Assembly (NCBI GenBank): GCA_945831575.1 | Contig: CAMACX010000028.1 | Location: 1 to 37,990 of the forward strand | From: an uncultured Mediterranea sp. | GTDB lineage: Bacteria; Bacteroidota; Bacteroidia; Bacteroidales; Bacteroidaceae | DNA: 37,990 bases | Direction of reading: 5' to 3' | Part shown: piece after piece, positions 8,646 to 16,765 of the stretch | Position numbering within the stretch: the first letter of the stretch is position 1 | How the letters are laid out: each line of letters begins with the position of its first letter | Notes under the pieces: model-generated | Told to the model about the DNA's origin: nothing | Database searches by the model: none | The model's input: the letters and a program-made list of their open reading frames with translations, nothing else | Translations under genes and position numbers: made by a program

Positions 8646-8822
8646 AATTTGGGAATATAATTTGCATAGACTTGACGGGGTTGCGGTAATCTCCAGATGT
8701 CAAGGTCGAGCGTACCTCAAAATAGCCCCAGCAGGAATCTGCCGGGACTTCATTTATATGATAATGCCATCCCTACTATGCCCAGCACCTCTCATCTGCT
8801 GTTTGGGACAGACTATAGTAAA
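8646..8822 (+). pseudogene. Fused ATPase scars (gene-loss remnants)
   Basis: Two remnants lie in a row. First, the sequence before the DUF4143-type ATPase promoter (ending ttgcata at 8668, compare 358-365) is joined directly to that gene's last codons (gacttgacggggttgcgg at about 8669, compare 1758-1776). The whole coding region is missing. Second, 8766-8822 matches an internal part of the ATPase at 7471-8541 (compare about 8202-8255), with several changes and an early stop. Nothing here is expected to be functional. Confidence 0.7.
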
Positions 8823-8863
8823 GATTGATAATGAATAAATAGTTTATTTTAATAGACTTTTCC

Positions 8864-8895
8864 CTTGGGTAATTCAATAAATAGCACTACTTTTG
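8864..8895 (+). promoter_or_regulatory. Promoter of the HipB-HipS operon
   Basis: CTTG at 8864-8867 and TACTTTTG at 8888-8895 are 20 bp apart. The hipB-like ATG at 8921 follows 25 bp after the -7 element. Confidence 0.65.
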
Positions 8896-8920
8896 CAAAA
8901 AAAGTATATTATATTAGACC

Positions 8921-9121
8921 ATGGAACTGAATGAAGTGATGAAAAGAAGACGGGAAGAGTTAATGCTTTCCCAACAAGATTTGGCGGAAATGTCGGGTGT
9001 AAGCCTTGCTACAGTCAAGGATATAGAGCGTGGGAAGGGCAATCCTTCCTTACTTACCATCCATAAGCTCTTAGATATCCTTGGCTTGGAGATATCCTAT
9101 AACGTCCGTCAAACCATCTGA
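8921..9121 (+). CDS. HipB-like XRE-family antitoxin/repressor
   Basis: A 66-residue protein that is almost entirely a Cro/C1-type helix-turn-helix (LSQQDLAEMSGVSLATVKDIERG). It has the family's normal size for a HipB of the HipBST class. It starts an apparent operon: the HipS-like gene begins 17 bp downstream and the hipT remnant follows that gene by 4 bp. HipB proteins repress their own operon and bind the partner toxin. Repression of this promoter is likely, but the toxin itself appears destroyed. Confidence 0.85.
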   Translation: MELNEVMKRRREELMLSQQDLAEMSGVSLATVKDIERGKGNPSLLTIHKLLDILGLEISYNVRQTI

Positions 9122-9138
9122 ACTATTTTGAACAATCC

Positions 9139-9456
9139 ATGAGAGAACTATCTGTCTATACCAATGAGATTAAGGCAGGCGTCCTAAGTGAGGCGCATCC
9201 TGGGTATGGTTATACCTTCATATATGATGCGGATTATCTGGCTTCTGACCAGCCCCCAGTTTCCGTCACTTTGCCAAAGCGCAAGGAGGCTTACCAATCG
9301 GAACATTTATTCCCCTTTTTCACCAACATGTTGCCTGAAGGAGCCAACCGGAAAGTCATCTGTCGTACGCTGAAGCTTGACGAAGAGGACTATTTCGGAC
9401 TCCTTACCGCCATGGCCAATCAGGATTTCATCGGTGCAGTACAACTAAAGAAATAA
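9139..9456 (+). CDS. HipS-like protein (HipA N-terminal subdomain as a separate gene)
   Basis: 105 residues matching the HipA N-terminal subdomain 1 (couple_hipA-like): AGVLSE, YDADYL, PVSVTLPKR, LFPFFTNMLPEGANR. As a free-standing protein between HipB and a HipA-like kinase it fits HipS of three-gene HipBST systems, where HipS acts as the antitoxin of the HipT kinase. This gene looks complete. The last third is duplicated as a fragment at 1823-1939. With HipT disabled it may be a relic, or it may still neutralise HipT made elsewhere in the genome; the latter is speculative. Confidence 0.8.
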   Translation: MRELSVYTNEIKAGVLSEAHPGYGYTFIYDADYLASDQPPVSVTLPKRKEAYQSEHLFPFFTNMLPEGANRKVICRTLKLDEEDYFGLLTAMANQDFIGAVQLKK

Positions 9457-9460
9457 AGCG

Positions 9461-9760
9461 ATGAAATGTCTTCATGTAGATGGAGATGACTTTGGACTTG
9501 ATGGTGGATTGTCACCTCACATTGAAAAGAGCGATGTGATGGAAAGAACGGGACACCCTTGTCATATAGATTTTGAGCGGTTTGCAGAGCGAATTGGTTT
9601 ACGGAAGCCCCGTATTCAGAGAATCGTGGCTAAATATATGCTATTACCTCCACAGGCACAGTTGTTGATAGGTCATAGCTACCTGAATGACAAAATGAAG
9701 CGCAACTACCTTCGGATTGTCAACGAACGCATCAGCCGATTCGTCAGAGTGTCGGAGTAA
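9461..9760 (+). pseudogene. Internally deleted HipT/HipA-like kinase (copy 2)
   Basis: The frame encodes 99 residues identical to copy 1 at 1944-2243. It begins 4 bp after the HipS-like stop, the position of hipT in HipBST operons. It retains only the first residues and the C-terminal ~95 residues of the kinase. The ATP-binding and catalytic segments are missing without any frame change, so a short stable protein could still be made. The surrounding nucleotide identity with copy 1 runs from about 9339 to 9766 with one visible difference, so the deletion came before the duplication. Confidence 0.7.
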
Positions 9761-9817
9761 AGAAATTGCCAACTGGGCGGGGTTGTGGTAATCATGACTT
9801 CATGTTGCGACCATGAA

Positions 9818-9854
9818 AAGGAGGGTGCTCATTTTACTTAGAGACACCCTCCTT
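9818..9854. terminator. Hairpin between hipT remnant and susD B
   Basis: A 10-bp stem (aaggagggtg at 9818-9827, complement at 9845-9854) with a 17-base loop in the gap between two convergent genes. A role as bidirectional terminator is inferred. Confidence 0.65.
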
Positions 9855-9907
9855 ACTCTTCATTTATAGGAACAAAGGTTACCTACACAACTCTTTCAAT
9901 ACAGTGA

Positions 9908-11386
9908 TTAATAACCAGGGTTCTGTTGCCCTGCAAGCACAGGATTTACATCCAGTTCTGCCTGAGGAATAGGCAATAACACCTTGAAGAATGTACGGTC
10001 AAACGATTGGGCCTCAGCATTAAGTGAGATGTGATAACCCTTGTCAGCCTCGGAGCTATATCTTACAATGGTCTCGTTGTTGCGTACGGCATCAAACAAG
10101 CGATGACCTTCTCCTACCAGTTCCTTACGGCGTTCTTTGGAGATGCGGTTTACTGTAGCCTCACCCTGAGCGATGGCAGGTGCGTTGGGATTAGCACGTT
10201 GCACAATGGCCGTCAAGTATTTTGCAGCATTCGTTGCATCATTGTTCTTAGCAGCGGCTTCAGCTGCAATGAGATAAATTTCTGAAAGGCGGATAACAGG
10301 AAGACTGTTAAATGTATTCATTGCCAGATATTTATTCAGGAACACCTTATCTGTACCATATCGGCTGATGTAGTCACCTACTTGCGGAGCGAGCATGACA
10401 CCCCAGCGGCAATCCTCCATATCCTCACTCATCAGTTCAAGGAACTTTTTGGTCATAATCATGTCAGCATAACCACTTTCGTTATACAGGTTAGCTATAC
10501 CTTCACGGTCTACCCAGTCATTGGTACTGGTCATTACAATCTCAAAAATGGGCTCCTTGATGTGAGCAGGATTTGTTTTGTCCCATGCTTTGGCATATTC
10601 CTCATTGGACCACAGTTCATAGGGCCCGTTGTTGATAATGTCTTCGGCATATTTGAAAGCACTGCTGTTGTCACCTTTGGTCAGCAGGACACGGGCAAGG
10701 AATGCTTTAGCCGTCCATTCATTCACGTAACCTGTAGTAATCTCAGTGTCTAGTGCGCTTGAATTAATTGCCTTGTTCAATTCATCGATAACAAAGTCAT
10801 ATACCTCTGCCACAGTATTGCGTCCGGGGGTAGCCTGTACCTCTAGCGCAGTCGTGACGATAGGTACACCCAATGAGGCACCGTTGTCGGCTGTGTAAGT
10901 CATGCCATATATTCGAACCAGGTCAAAATGGGCCAATGCACGAAGGACACGGGCTTCTGCAGCCATTTGGTTAATCCATTCCTGGTCACCGCTCAGATTT
11001 CCGGATTCAGCCGCCTCAATCACACGGCTGGCGCGACGGATTACCCGATAAGGGGTTCCCCACAGAGAAGGTGCATCTGCTGCGGTACGGTATGTGAAAC
11101 TATATAATGAGGTGCTACGGCTACCGTTGGCTTCTGTCTGGATGTCCTCACCGCGTACATCTCCATAGTACCACATACGTGCTCCATAATAGTCATAATA
11201 ACTTGAGCTTCCCTTAAAAATCTGGTACATACCTACATAGGCATTGCTCAGTTCTTCATCAGTTGTGATTGCAGTCGATGCATCAACACCATTGCTTGGT
11301 TCTGTGTCAAGCCAGTTGTTGGCACACGATGCGAGTGCCAAGGCAGCAAATCCACAGGCTATTTGTTTTAAGATACTTGTTTTCAT
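9908..11386 (-). CDS. SusD/RagB-family lipoprotein, silent cassette B
   Basis: A 492-residue SusD-type outer-membrane lipoprotein. The SPII signal ends at Cys21 (LASC), followed by NNWLDTEPSN and the helical SusD fold, with a RagB-like C-terminus. It starts 19 bp after the stop of the cassette B susC body. It is diverged from the SusDs of cassettes A and E, so it presumably captures a different ligand. Expression depends on the upstream susC body acquiring the promoter by inversion. Confidence 0.9.
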   Translation of the reverse strand: MKTSILKQIACGFAALALASCANNWLDTEPSNGVDASTAITTDEELSNAYVGMYQIFKGSSSYYDYYGARMWYYGDVRGEDIQTEANGSRSTSLYSFTYRTAADAPSLWGTPYRVIRRASRVIEAAESGNLSGDQEWINQMAAEARVLRALAHFDLVRIYGMTYTADNGASLGVPIVTTALEVQATPGRNTVAEVYDFVIDELNKAINSSALDTEITTGYVNEWTAKAFLARVLLTKGDNSSAFKYAEDIINNGPYELWSNEEYAKAWDKTNPAHIKEPIFEIVMTSTNDWVDREGIANLYNESGYADMIMTKKFLELMSEDMEDCRWGVMLAPQVGDYISRYGTDKVFLNKYLAMNTFNSLPVIRLSEIYLIAAEAAAKNNDATNAAKYLTAIVQRANPNAPAIAQGEATVNRISKERRKELVGEGHRLFDAVRNNETIVRYSSEADKGYHISLNAEAQSFDRTFFKVLLPIPQAELDVNPVLAGQQNPGY

Positions 11387-11405
11387 AATTAACTAATCAT
11401 ATTGT

Positions 11406-14201
11406 TTAGAAACCGATTTCAACACCAAAAGTGAAAGTTCTCAAGGCAGGTGCTTCGAAGGTACACAGGCCATCGGTAGGAATCTCGGGATCTACCACTA
11501 GGTCTTTGCTCTTCCAAGTCAGCAAGTTGTTTGCTGAGAAGTAGGCTCTGCATTTGTTTAGCCCACTCTTCGCAATCCACTGCTTGGGCACGGTAAATCC
11601 TAAAGTCAAATTTTTGATGCGCAAATGATCGGTAGGCATTAACCAACGGGAAGATTGGGTCGTGTAATTGGTATTGCCATAGACGAAGCGAGGCAGCTCA
11701 GCCTGATCACCAGGTTGCTTCCACATTTTGCTCATATCATAGTAAGCAGGAACTGAACCGTAGTAGTTATAGACACCACCATTTGTGTTCTGCCAAGTAT
11801 TGTTATTGAAAGCATCACCTCCCAGAGAGTAGGTCAGTGTCATATTGAAGTCGATGAATTTCCACTTTACGAAGTTGGTCAGACCTCCTTGCACCTTCGG
11901 GTCAGGACTGCCGGCTATAATCTTATTGCACTGTGTCAGGTCTTCTGTTCGTTCGCGGGCATTGTCGCCATCGCCGTTGATATAATACCATTCATTACCT
12001 GTTTCCGGGTTCACTCCGGCGTATTCGTAGAGATAGTAACTATAGTATTTTTCTCCCTCGCGGTGAATCAGACGACCGCTGATAATCTCCTTCTGCAGTC
12101 CATCCAGATGCACCAGTTCATTCTTATTGTGAGCCAACGTAAGGGTGGTAGTCCATGTCCAGTTCTTGTTGGAGATATTCGTTGAGCGCAGTTCCAGCTC
12201 GATACCGCTGTTCTTCAGTTTACCCACATTCATGAGGGCGGAGGCCGAATTGAAGCCTGCCACATAGGAGATGGGTTTGCTCATCAGCAAGTCAGAAGAT
12301 ACGCGGTTGTAATAGTCAACACTCATGGAGTAGCGGTCGAGGAAAGTTAAATCCAGACCGACATTGAATGATTTGTTCTTTTCCCACTTCAAGTCCATGT
12401 TCCCGGCATTTCCTTCAGCCATACCAGATGTGCCATTATAGTTCCATCCATAAGTATAAAGGGTCATGTAGCCGTAGTAGCTGGAGGGAAGTGTACCGTT
12501 GGTACCATACGAGACACGCAGTTTTCCATCAGTCAAGATGTCCTTGATACCCTCCATGAATGCTTCGTTCATGAAACGCCATGAACCGGAAACCGACCAG
12601 AAGGAGCCCCAGCGGTTGTCGCGTGACAGCCTGGAAGTGCCATCCATGCGGTAGCTGGCCCCAATGTAATAGCGGTCTGCGTAATTGTAGTTCAATCGAC
12701 CCAGGTAAGATACCATCTTCGAACGGCTTTTACCAGACTCTGCGGATGTCGTTCCTGCATTTTCCAGTTCAGTCTTCAGGCCAGGATAATCGTAACCGTT
12801 CAAGTAATTCCAGGCATATTGATAGTCTTCTGTCTCAAAACCGAGCAGCACGTCAAACGAGTGGTCCTTAGCTATGGTCTTGTTGTAGGTCAGCTGCGTT
12901 TGTGTAGTCAGGCGCTCATGGGTAGAAATGATACGTTGCAGCAAGCTGTTGTAATCATCACCATCACCGGATCTTCTGTCCCATAACGTACTAGAGGTAT
13001 TGTTCGTGTAATCGTATGAGATTGACTCACGCAGATTGAGATTATCCCAGATATTCCATGTAGCAGCCAGTGTGTTCAGCGAACGAGTTACGTTAGAGCG
13101 GTTGTAGTTGTATGCCAAACTTTGCATGGGGTTGGTGCCACTGGTGATAGGGAAATAGCTGCTGAAGCTGCCGTCTTCCTCATATGCGGTAATGTGCGGT
13201 GAGCAAGACCAGGCGTATGCCATGTAGGGCGATGCAAAAGAGGTGTTCTCATTGACGAGATTCTGGTTGGTCTTGGAGAACATGCTGCTCACTTCTATCT
13301 TCACCCGGTTAGCCTGATGGGTGAGGTTTGCATTGCCAGTCATACGTTCCAACCCGGCACCTTTCGTAATGCCTTCTTGCTTCGTATAGGCCAATGAGGT
13401 ATAGAACTTTGTTTTTTCGTTACCACCCTGGGCATTGATTTCGTAGTTCTCGTGTTTTCCGGTTTGGAACAGCAGGTCTTTCCAGTCCGTCCAACCACTC
13501 CAAGGCTTTTCCGCAAATGCGTCAATGTTCTTGTCAGCGAAAGCCGTTGCATCAGCAATGCCATTGTCCGAAGCGTAATTTTCCAATCCCCAATGGAGCA
13601 GTTCACGACGAGAGTCACCGTCTAGCACAGGACGCCAATCGATAGCCATATTCGAGGCACCCCAGTCAGCCTTGACATTGAACTGGGTCTTTCCCGATAA
13701 GCCTTTTTTCGTATTGATAACGACAACACCATTCGCAGCTCGCGAGCCATACAATGACGCAGCAGCTGCATCCTTGATAACAGTAATTGACTCGATGTCG
13801 TTGCTGTTCAGCGTAGAAAGGATGTTTGTTCCTGACTGGGCATAGCCAAACTCTGCAATATCTCCCGAAGTCATTGGTACGCCATCAATCACAAACAGAG
13901 GGTTACTGCTGGCATTGATTGAACCTTTACCACGTATCTTGATGTTTACCGCTGCACCAGGTTGTCCCGAGAGTGCATTGAGTTGAACACCGGCCACGTT
14001 ACCTGCCAACTTATCTTCCAGACTAACGGTAGGTACGTCTTTAATCTTCTCGGTCGCCATGGTTGAGGCTGCACCTGTAAAAGATGACTTCTTGAATGAA
14101 CCGTAACCGGTAACCACTACTTCATCCAACACCTCCGCATCCGGCCTCAGGCTCACCTTCATACGGGGCGCAATAGCCACTTCCACTTTTTGCATACCCA
14201 C
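11406..14201 (-). CDS. SusC-like TonB-dependent transporter body, silent cassette B
   Basis: A 931-codon frame from the first internal ATG. It has the TonB-box-like DEVVVTGYG, the plug (FVIDGVPMTSGD, TVIKDAAAASLYGSRAANGVV) and a full barrel ending in GVEIGF. As in cassette A, the signal peptide, N-terminal carboxypeptidase-like domain and promoter are absent. In-frame homology to the complete susC extends upstream to 14241, then a TAA follows after a few codons. It is strongly diverged from the A and E bodies beyond the shared site. It is best read as an intact, silent alternative C-terminal body. Confidence 0.9.
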   Translation of the reverse strand: MGMQKVEVAIAPRMKVSLRPDAEVLDEVVVTGYGSFKKSSFTGAASTMATEKIKDVPTVSLEDKLAGNVAGVQLNALSGQPGAAVNIKIRGKGSINASSNPLFVIDGVPMTSGDIAEFGYAQSGTNILSTLNSNDIESITVIKDAAAASLYGSRAANGVVVINTKKGLSGKTQFNVKADWGASNMAIDWRPVLDGDSRRELLHWGLENYASDNGIADATAFADKNIDAFAEKPWSGWTDWKDLLFQTGKHENYEINAQGGNEKTKFYTSLAYTKQEGITKGAGLERMTGNANLTHQANRVKIEVSSMFSKTNQNLVNENTSFASPYMAYAWSCSPHITAYEEDGSFSSYFPITSGTNPMQSLAYNYNRSNVTRSLNTLAATWNIWDNLNLRESISYDYTNNTSSTLWDRRSGDGDDYNSLLQRIISTHERLTTQTQLTYNKTIAKDHSFDVLLGFETEDYQYAWNYLNGYDYPGLKTELENAGTTSAESGKSRSKMVSYLGRLNYNYADRYYIGASYRMDGTSRLSRDNRWGSFWSVSGSWRFMNEAFMEGIKDILTDGKLRVSYGTNGTLPSSYYGYMTLYTYGWNYNGTSGMAEGNAGNMDLKWEKNKSFNVGLDLTFLDRYSMSVDYYNRVSSDLLMSKPISYVAGFNSASALMNVGKLKNSGIELELRSTNISNKNWTWTTTLTLAHNKNELVHLDGLQKEIISGRLIHREGEKYYSYYLYEYAGVNPETGNEWYYINGDGDNARERTEDLTQCNKIIAGSPDPKVQGGLTNFVKWKFIDFNMTLTYSLGGDAFNNNTWQNTNGGVYNYYGSVPAYYDMSKMWKQPGDQAELPRFVYGNTNYTTQSSRWLMPTDHLRIKNLTLGFTVPKQWIAKSGLNKCRAYFSANNLLTWKSKDLVVDPEIPTDGLCTFEAPALRTFTFGVEIGF

Positions 14202-14241
14202 GAACGAAACTACCAGAGTTTTCGCCGAACTAGGTACGTTG
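14191..14241 (-). repeat. Inversion site B (shared susC sequence)
   Basis: 51 bp identical, in reverse orientation, to 18580-18630 in the complete susC. It includes the imperfect inverted arms cgaaaact/agtttcg around ctggt (14212-14216). Such identity between otherwise diverged genes is the pattern expected of a site kept homogeneous by recombination. Confidence 0.85.
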
Positions 14242-14612
14242 CTTTTTATGCTGATTTACAGCTTAGTAGCACCTTATCTGCGCTGGGAATAGGAACTGCA
14301 TTACCCCACTCAGAATGCCTTCTCGCTGAGATTAGCTATGGATTATGCTACCCGTTTGTACCCCGGTTGAGCTAGTTAACACACATGTAGTCAACTGCAT
14401 GCAACTCATCGAATGAGGACTTCATGCTACCCGTTTGTACCCCGATTCATCTTGTTCATCGTATCTGTTGAAATCTCTGCTTGTATCTGCAAACTATTGA
14501 CTCTTATTCGATATTCTCCCTTGGATGGATATTCCTAGCGTACGGTTGTCTTGATTTATGAACATTATTCATGGTTGTTCGGGGTATTTTAAACAACTTT
14601 GTTTTAAACAAC
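14242..14612. other. Non-coding leader beside site B
   Basis: No gene is seen. It is homologous to 6971-7355. The 24-bp repeats lie at 14345-14368 and 14424-14447 (79 bp apart, as in leader A), and the two 15-bp ttttaaacaacNttg units lie at 14587-14616. Under the inversion model this leader is the sequence that would sit next to a silenced susC body. Confidence 0.7.
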
Positions 14613-14644
14613 CTTGTTTAATTAAGAAATACGCGCTATCTTTG
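14613..14644 (+). promoter_or_regulatory. Promoter of the ATPase gene at 14655
   Basis: CTTG at 14613-14616 and TATCTTTG at 14637-14644 are 20 bp apart. The -33 element is the end of the second 15-bp repeat, so a protein bound to the repeats could control this promoter. Confidence 0.7.
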
Positions 14645-14654
14645 CCACGAAATC

Positions 14655-15818
14655 ATGAACCCAATGCGTATGAAAAGAAATGATGAAGACCCGTTTGTAT
14701 TTGGCGTGAGAGTGGAAGGTGACACTTTTACCGACCGTAGGGAAGAGACTGAGAGACTACTTATGAACTTCAGATATGGCATAAATACCATACTGATTTC
14801 TCCTCGCCGTATGGGTAAGACCTCCCTGGTGGATAGAGTTTGCTCTTTGCTTCAGGGTGATGTCATTCGTATCGCACGCATTGATGCCTTCGGTTGTCGG
14901 TCGGAATATGACTTTATCAATGCTTTTGCTACGGCAGTAGTGAGGGCCACGTCATCCCGTTGGGAGGAGTGGATGGAGAACGCCAGGGTATTCTTAAGCC
15001 GGTTTGTACCAAAGATTAGCTTTGGCCAAGACCCCATGAATGATTTCTCTATCAGCTTGGAATATAATGCTTCCAATACGACGACTGAAGATGTCCTCGC
15101 CCTTCCCGAGAGAATTGCAGAGGCTAAAGGTTACCGTATCGTGGTCTGTATAGATGAGTTTCAGCAGATAGGGGACTTCACTGATTCCCTGACGTTTCAG
15201 AAGAAATTGAGGAGTGTGTGGCAATTGCAGCAGAGGGTCTCCTATTGTCTGTATGGTAGCAAGAAGCATATCATGGAGACGATGTTTCAGAATCATAGTT
15301 ATCCTTTTTACCGTTTTGGAGACCTGTTTTATCTCCAGAAGATAAGTGAGGATGATTGGGTTGAATACATTTGCACTCGGTTCAAGGTGACAGGCAAGGC
15401 AATCAGTGAACAACTGGCCAGGGAAATATGCCGGCTGACCGACAGGTATTCCTCGTATGTGCAGCAACTGGCCTGGTTTGTATGGCTCAAGACCCGTGAT
15501 GAGGCTAGCGAAGAGGATTTAGTTCAGGCTGTAGATAGATTGCTCGATGCCTGCGAACCATTGTTCATTCAGCAGACCGAAGAACTGTCGGCCTATCAGA
15601 TGAACTTCCTTAAAGCCATTGCGAACGGTGTCTGCTCAGGATTCACCCAGTCATCCGTATTGAGTCAGTATCATCTGGGCACAGCTGCCAATATTACCCG
15701 CTTAAAGAAGTCGCTGACCGATAAAGATTTGATTACCACCGTTTCCACAAACAGGATTGAGTTGTCAGACCCCATACTTCTGCTTTGGCTTAAGAAACGC
15801 GTCTTTTTAGGGTATTAG
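14655..15818 (+). CDS. AAA ATPase, archaeal-ATPase-like (ATPase_2 type)
   Basis: A 387-residue protein. Walker A is in ISPRRMGKTSLVD (G54-K55-T56) and Walker B is VVCIDEF (D167-E168). A C-terminal winged-helix-like region ends in SDPILLLWLKKRV. It is a paralogue of the ATPase at 7471-8541. The promoter puts the start at 14655; ATGs at 14664 and 14670 are alternatives. It lies inside the segment that would invert between sites B and E. Its function is not known, and a role in the inversion process is possible only by proximity. Confidence 0.82.
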   Translation: MNPMRMKRNDEDPFVFGVRVEGDTFTDRREETERLLMNFRYGINTILISPRRMGKTSLVDRVCSLLQGDVIRIARIDAFGCRSEYDFINAFATAVVRATSSRWEEWMENARVFLSRFVPKISFGQDPMNDFSISLEYNASNTTTEDVLALPERIAEAKGYRIVVCIDEFQQIGDFTDSLTFQKKLRSVWQLQQRVSYCLYGSKKHIMETMFQNHSYPFYRFGDLFYLQKISEDDWVEYICTRFKVTGKAISEQLAREICRLTDRYSSYVQQLAWFVWLKTRDEASEEDLVQAVDRLLDACEPLFIQQTEELSAYQMNFLKAIANGVCSGFTQSSVLSQYHLGTAANITRLKKSLTDKDLITTVSTNRIELSDPILLLWLKKRVFLGY

Positions 15819-15819
15819 T

Positions 15820-15983
15820 CCTTACATTAATTTCATTATTTCAGATAAATACTTTATCTTTGCAGCGCATTGCGAAAATTATCGGAACGAAAATTATCGG
15901 AATTATGGACCCTCGTTCAGCGCAACTACCTTCGGATTGTCAACGAACGCATCAGCCGATTGGTCAGAGCGTCGGAGTAGAGA
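15820..15983 (+). pseudogene. ATPase promoter and start fused to a hipT tail
   Basis: 15820-15904 repeats the promoter segment of the ATPase at 7471 (compare 7385-7470), including TATCTTTG at 15855-15862 and the ATG at 15905. The match ends right after this ATG. From about 15916 the sequence matches the last ~60 bp of the hipT remnant (compare about 2187-2245) in another frame, giving a meaningless 34-codon frame ending at 16009. This is a deletion or fusion scar. Confidence 0.7.
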
Positions 15984-16268
15984 GTGACAAGGCCGTAAGT
16001 CTAAGGTAACTCCGTAGCTACTCCGTAGTTACTCCGTAGTAACACTAATCCAGCTCTAATCCGGATTTAGAGTTTGATTAGAGAAAGATTAGAGAAAGAT
16101 TAGAGTCCGATTAGAGCAACGGCAGTCCTACTGCTGAGTCACCTCACACCAGATGTGTATTTGAACAGACACATCGGTCTGCCCCTACAGTGTCGAACAT
16201 CAATACTGACATTGGATTAAGAGGAGAATGGAGTATATCAATACTCTTCCATCATCTACATGTTGGAA
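15984..16268. repeat. Tandem short repeats in a gene-free stretch
   Basis: No gene is visible. There are three units of about 12 bp around ctccgtag at 16007-16043. A four-copy 11-bp array related to gattagagaaa follows at 16076-16117, preceded by a near-palindrome (about 16054-16072). From about 16200 to 16262 there is a third copy of the ATPase 3'-end scar plus the start of a catgttgg repeat, joined to the array at 16269. Confidence 0.6.
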
Positions 16269-16361
16269 CGGCCAACTTGCCGAATGAAAATCGGCCAACT
16301 TGCCGAATGAAAATCAGCCAACTTGCCGAACGAAAATCAGCCAACTAGCCGAACGGAAAAT
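16269..16361 (+). repeat. Four 23-bp direct repeats
   Basis: Four tandem units based on ggccaacttgccgaatgaaa begin at 16269, 16292, 16315 and 16338; the last is 24 bp and the later units have point changes. There are no spacers, so this is not a CRISPR. It sits just before a promoter, as the other arrays do before ATPase genes, but only a 20-codon frame follows. Confidence 0.75.
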
Positions 16362-16393
16362 CAAAAAGAGTTGTATATCTGCAATAAAGTACT

Positions 16394-16486
16394 TATTTTT
16401 GCCACCAAAAATAGAAAGCTTTTATGAAGGAATACAATCTTTTAGATGAGCAACAAATACTATCTAAAAATGATAATTGTTTTTAG
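16394..16486 (+). pseudogene. Promoter and 20-codon remnant reading frame
   Basis: TATTTTTG at 16394-16401 is a good -7 element. An ATG at 16424 opens a 20-codon frame (MKEYNLLDEQQILSKNDNCF) that stops at 16484-16486. By comparison with the other repeat-promoter-gene modules, this looks like the 5' end of a gene whose body has been lost. The original gene is not recognised. Confidence 0.4.
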
Positions 16487-16511
16487 ACAGTTTAAGATAG
16501 CGCAGCAGCTT

Positions 16512-16547
16512 CGGCAAAGTGTCCGGACCTGTCCGGACACTTTGCCG
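16512..16547. repeat. Perfect 17-bp inverted repeat
   Basis: Arms cggcaaagtgtccggac and its complement are separated by 2 bp. A partly similar half-unit (ccagacctgaccggaca) follows near 16568-16584. The position, about 220 bp beyond the recombinase stop, leaves open a terminator, an operator or a leftover module boundary. Confidence 0.65.
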
Positions 16548-16765
16548 CATTAACTTGGACATTTTTCCAGACCTGACCGGACAGTATGATACATGAGTCG
16601 TTTGCTGCTCGACATGAGCATCAAATTACCACAAAATAGCCCATTTTTAGCCTATTTGCAACCTAAATCTGTGTTGTTGCCACCCTTGTTGCCACCCGTA
16701 ATAAGCTGATTATCAAAAAGTGTTGCAACATGGCAACAAAATGACGCTAAAAAAACTTTTGTGGG

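Noticed and set aside
8590..8838. Short plus-strand frame of 82 codons in the scar region
   Set aside because: It is a chance frame running through three fused fragments (repeat array, ATPase tail, ATPase internal piece). The fragments explain the sequence better than a gene does.
16269..16361. Possible CRISPR array
   Set aside because: The units are tandem with no unique spacers, there are only four copies, and no cas genes are present.
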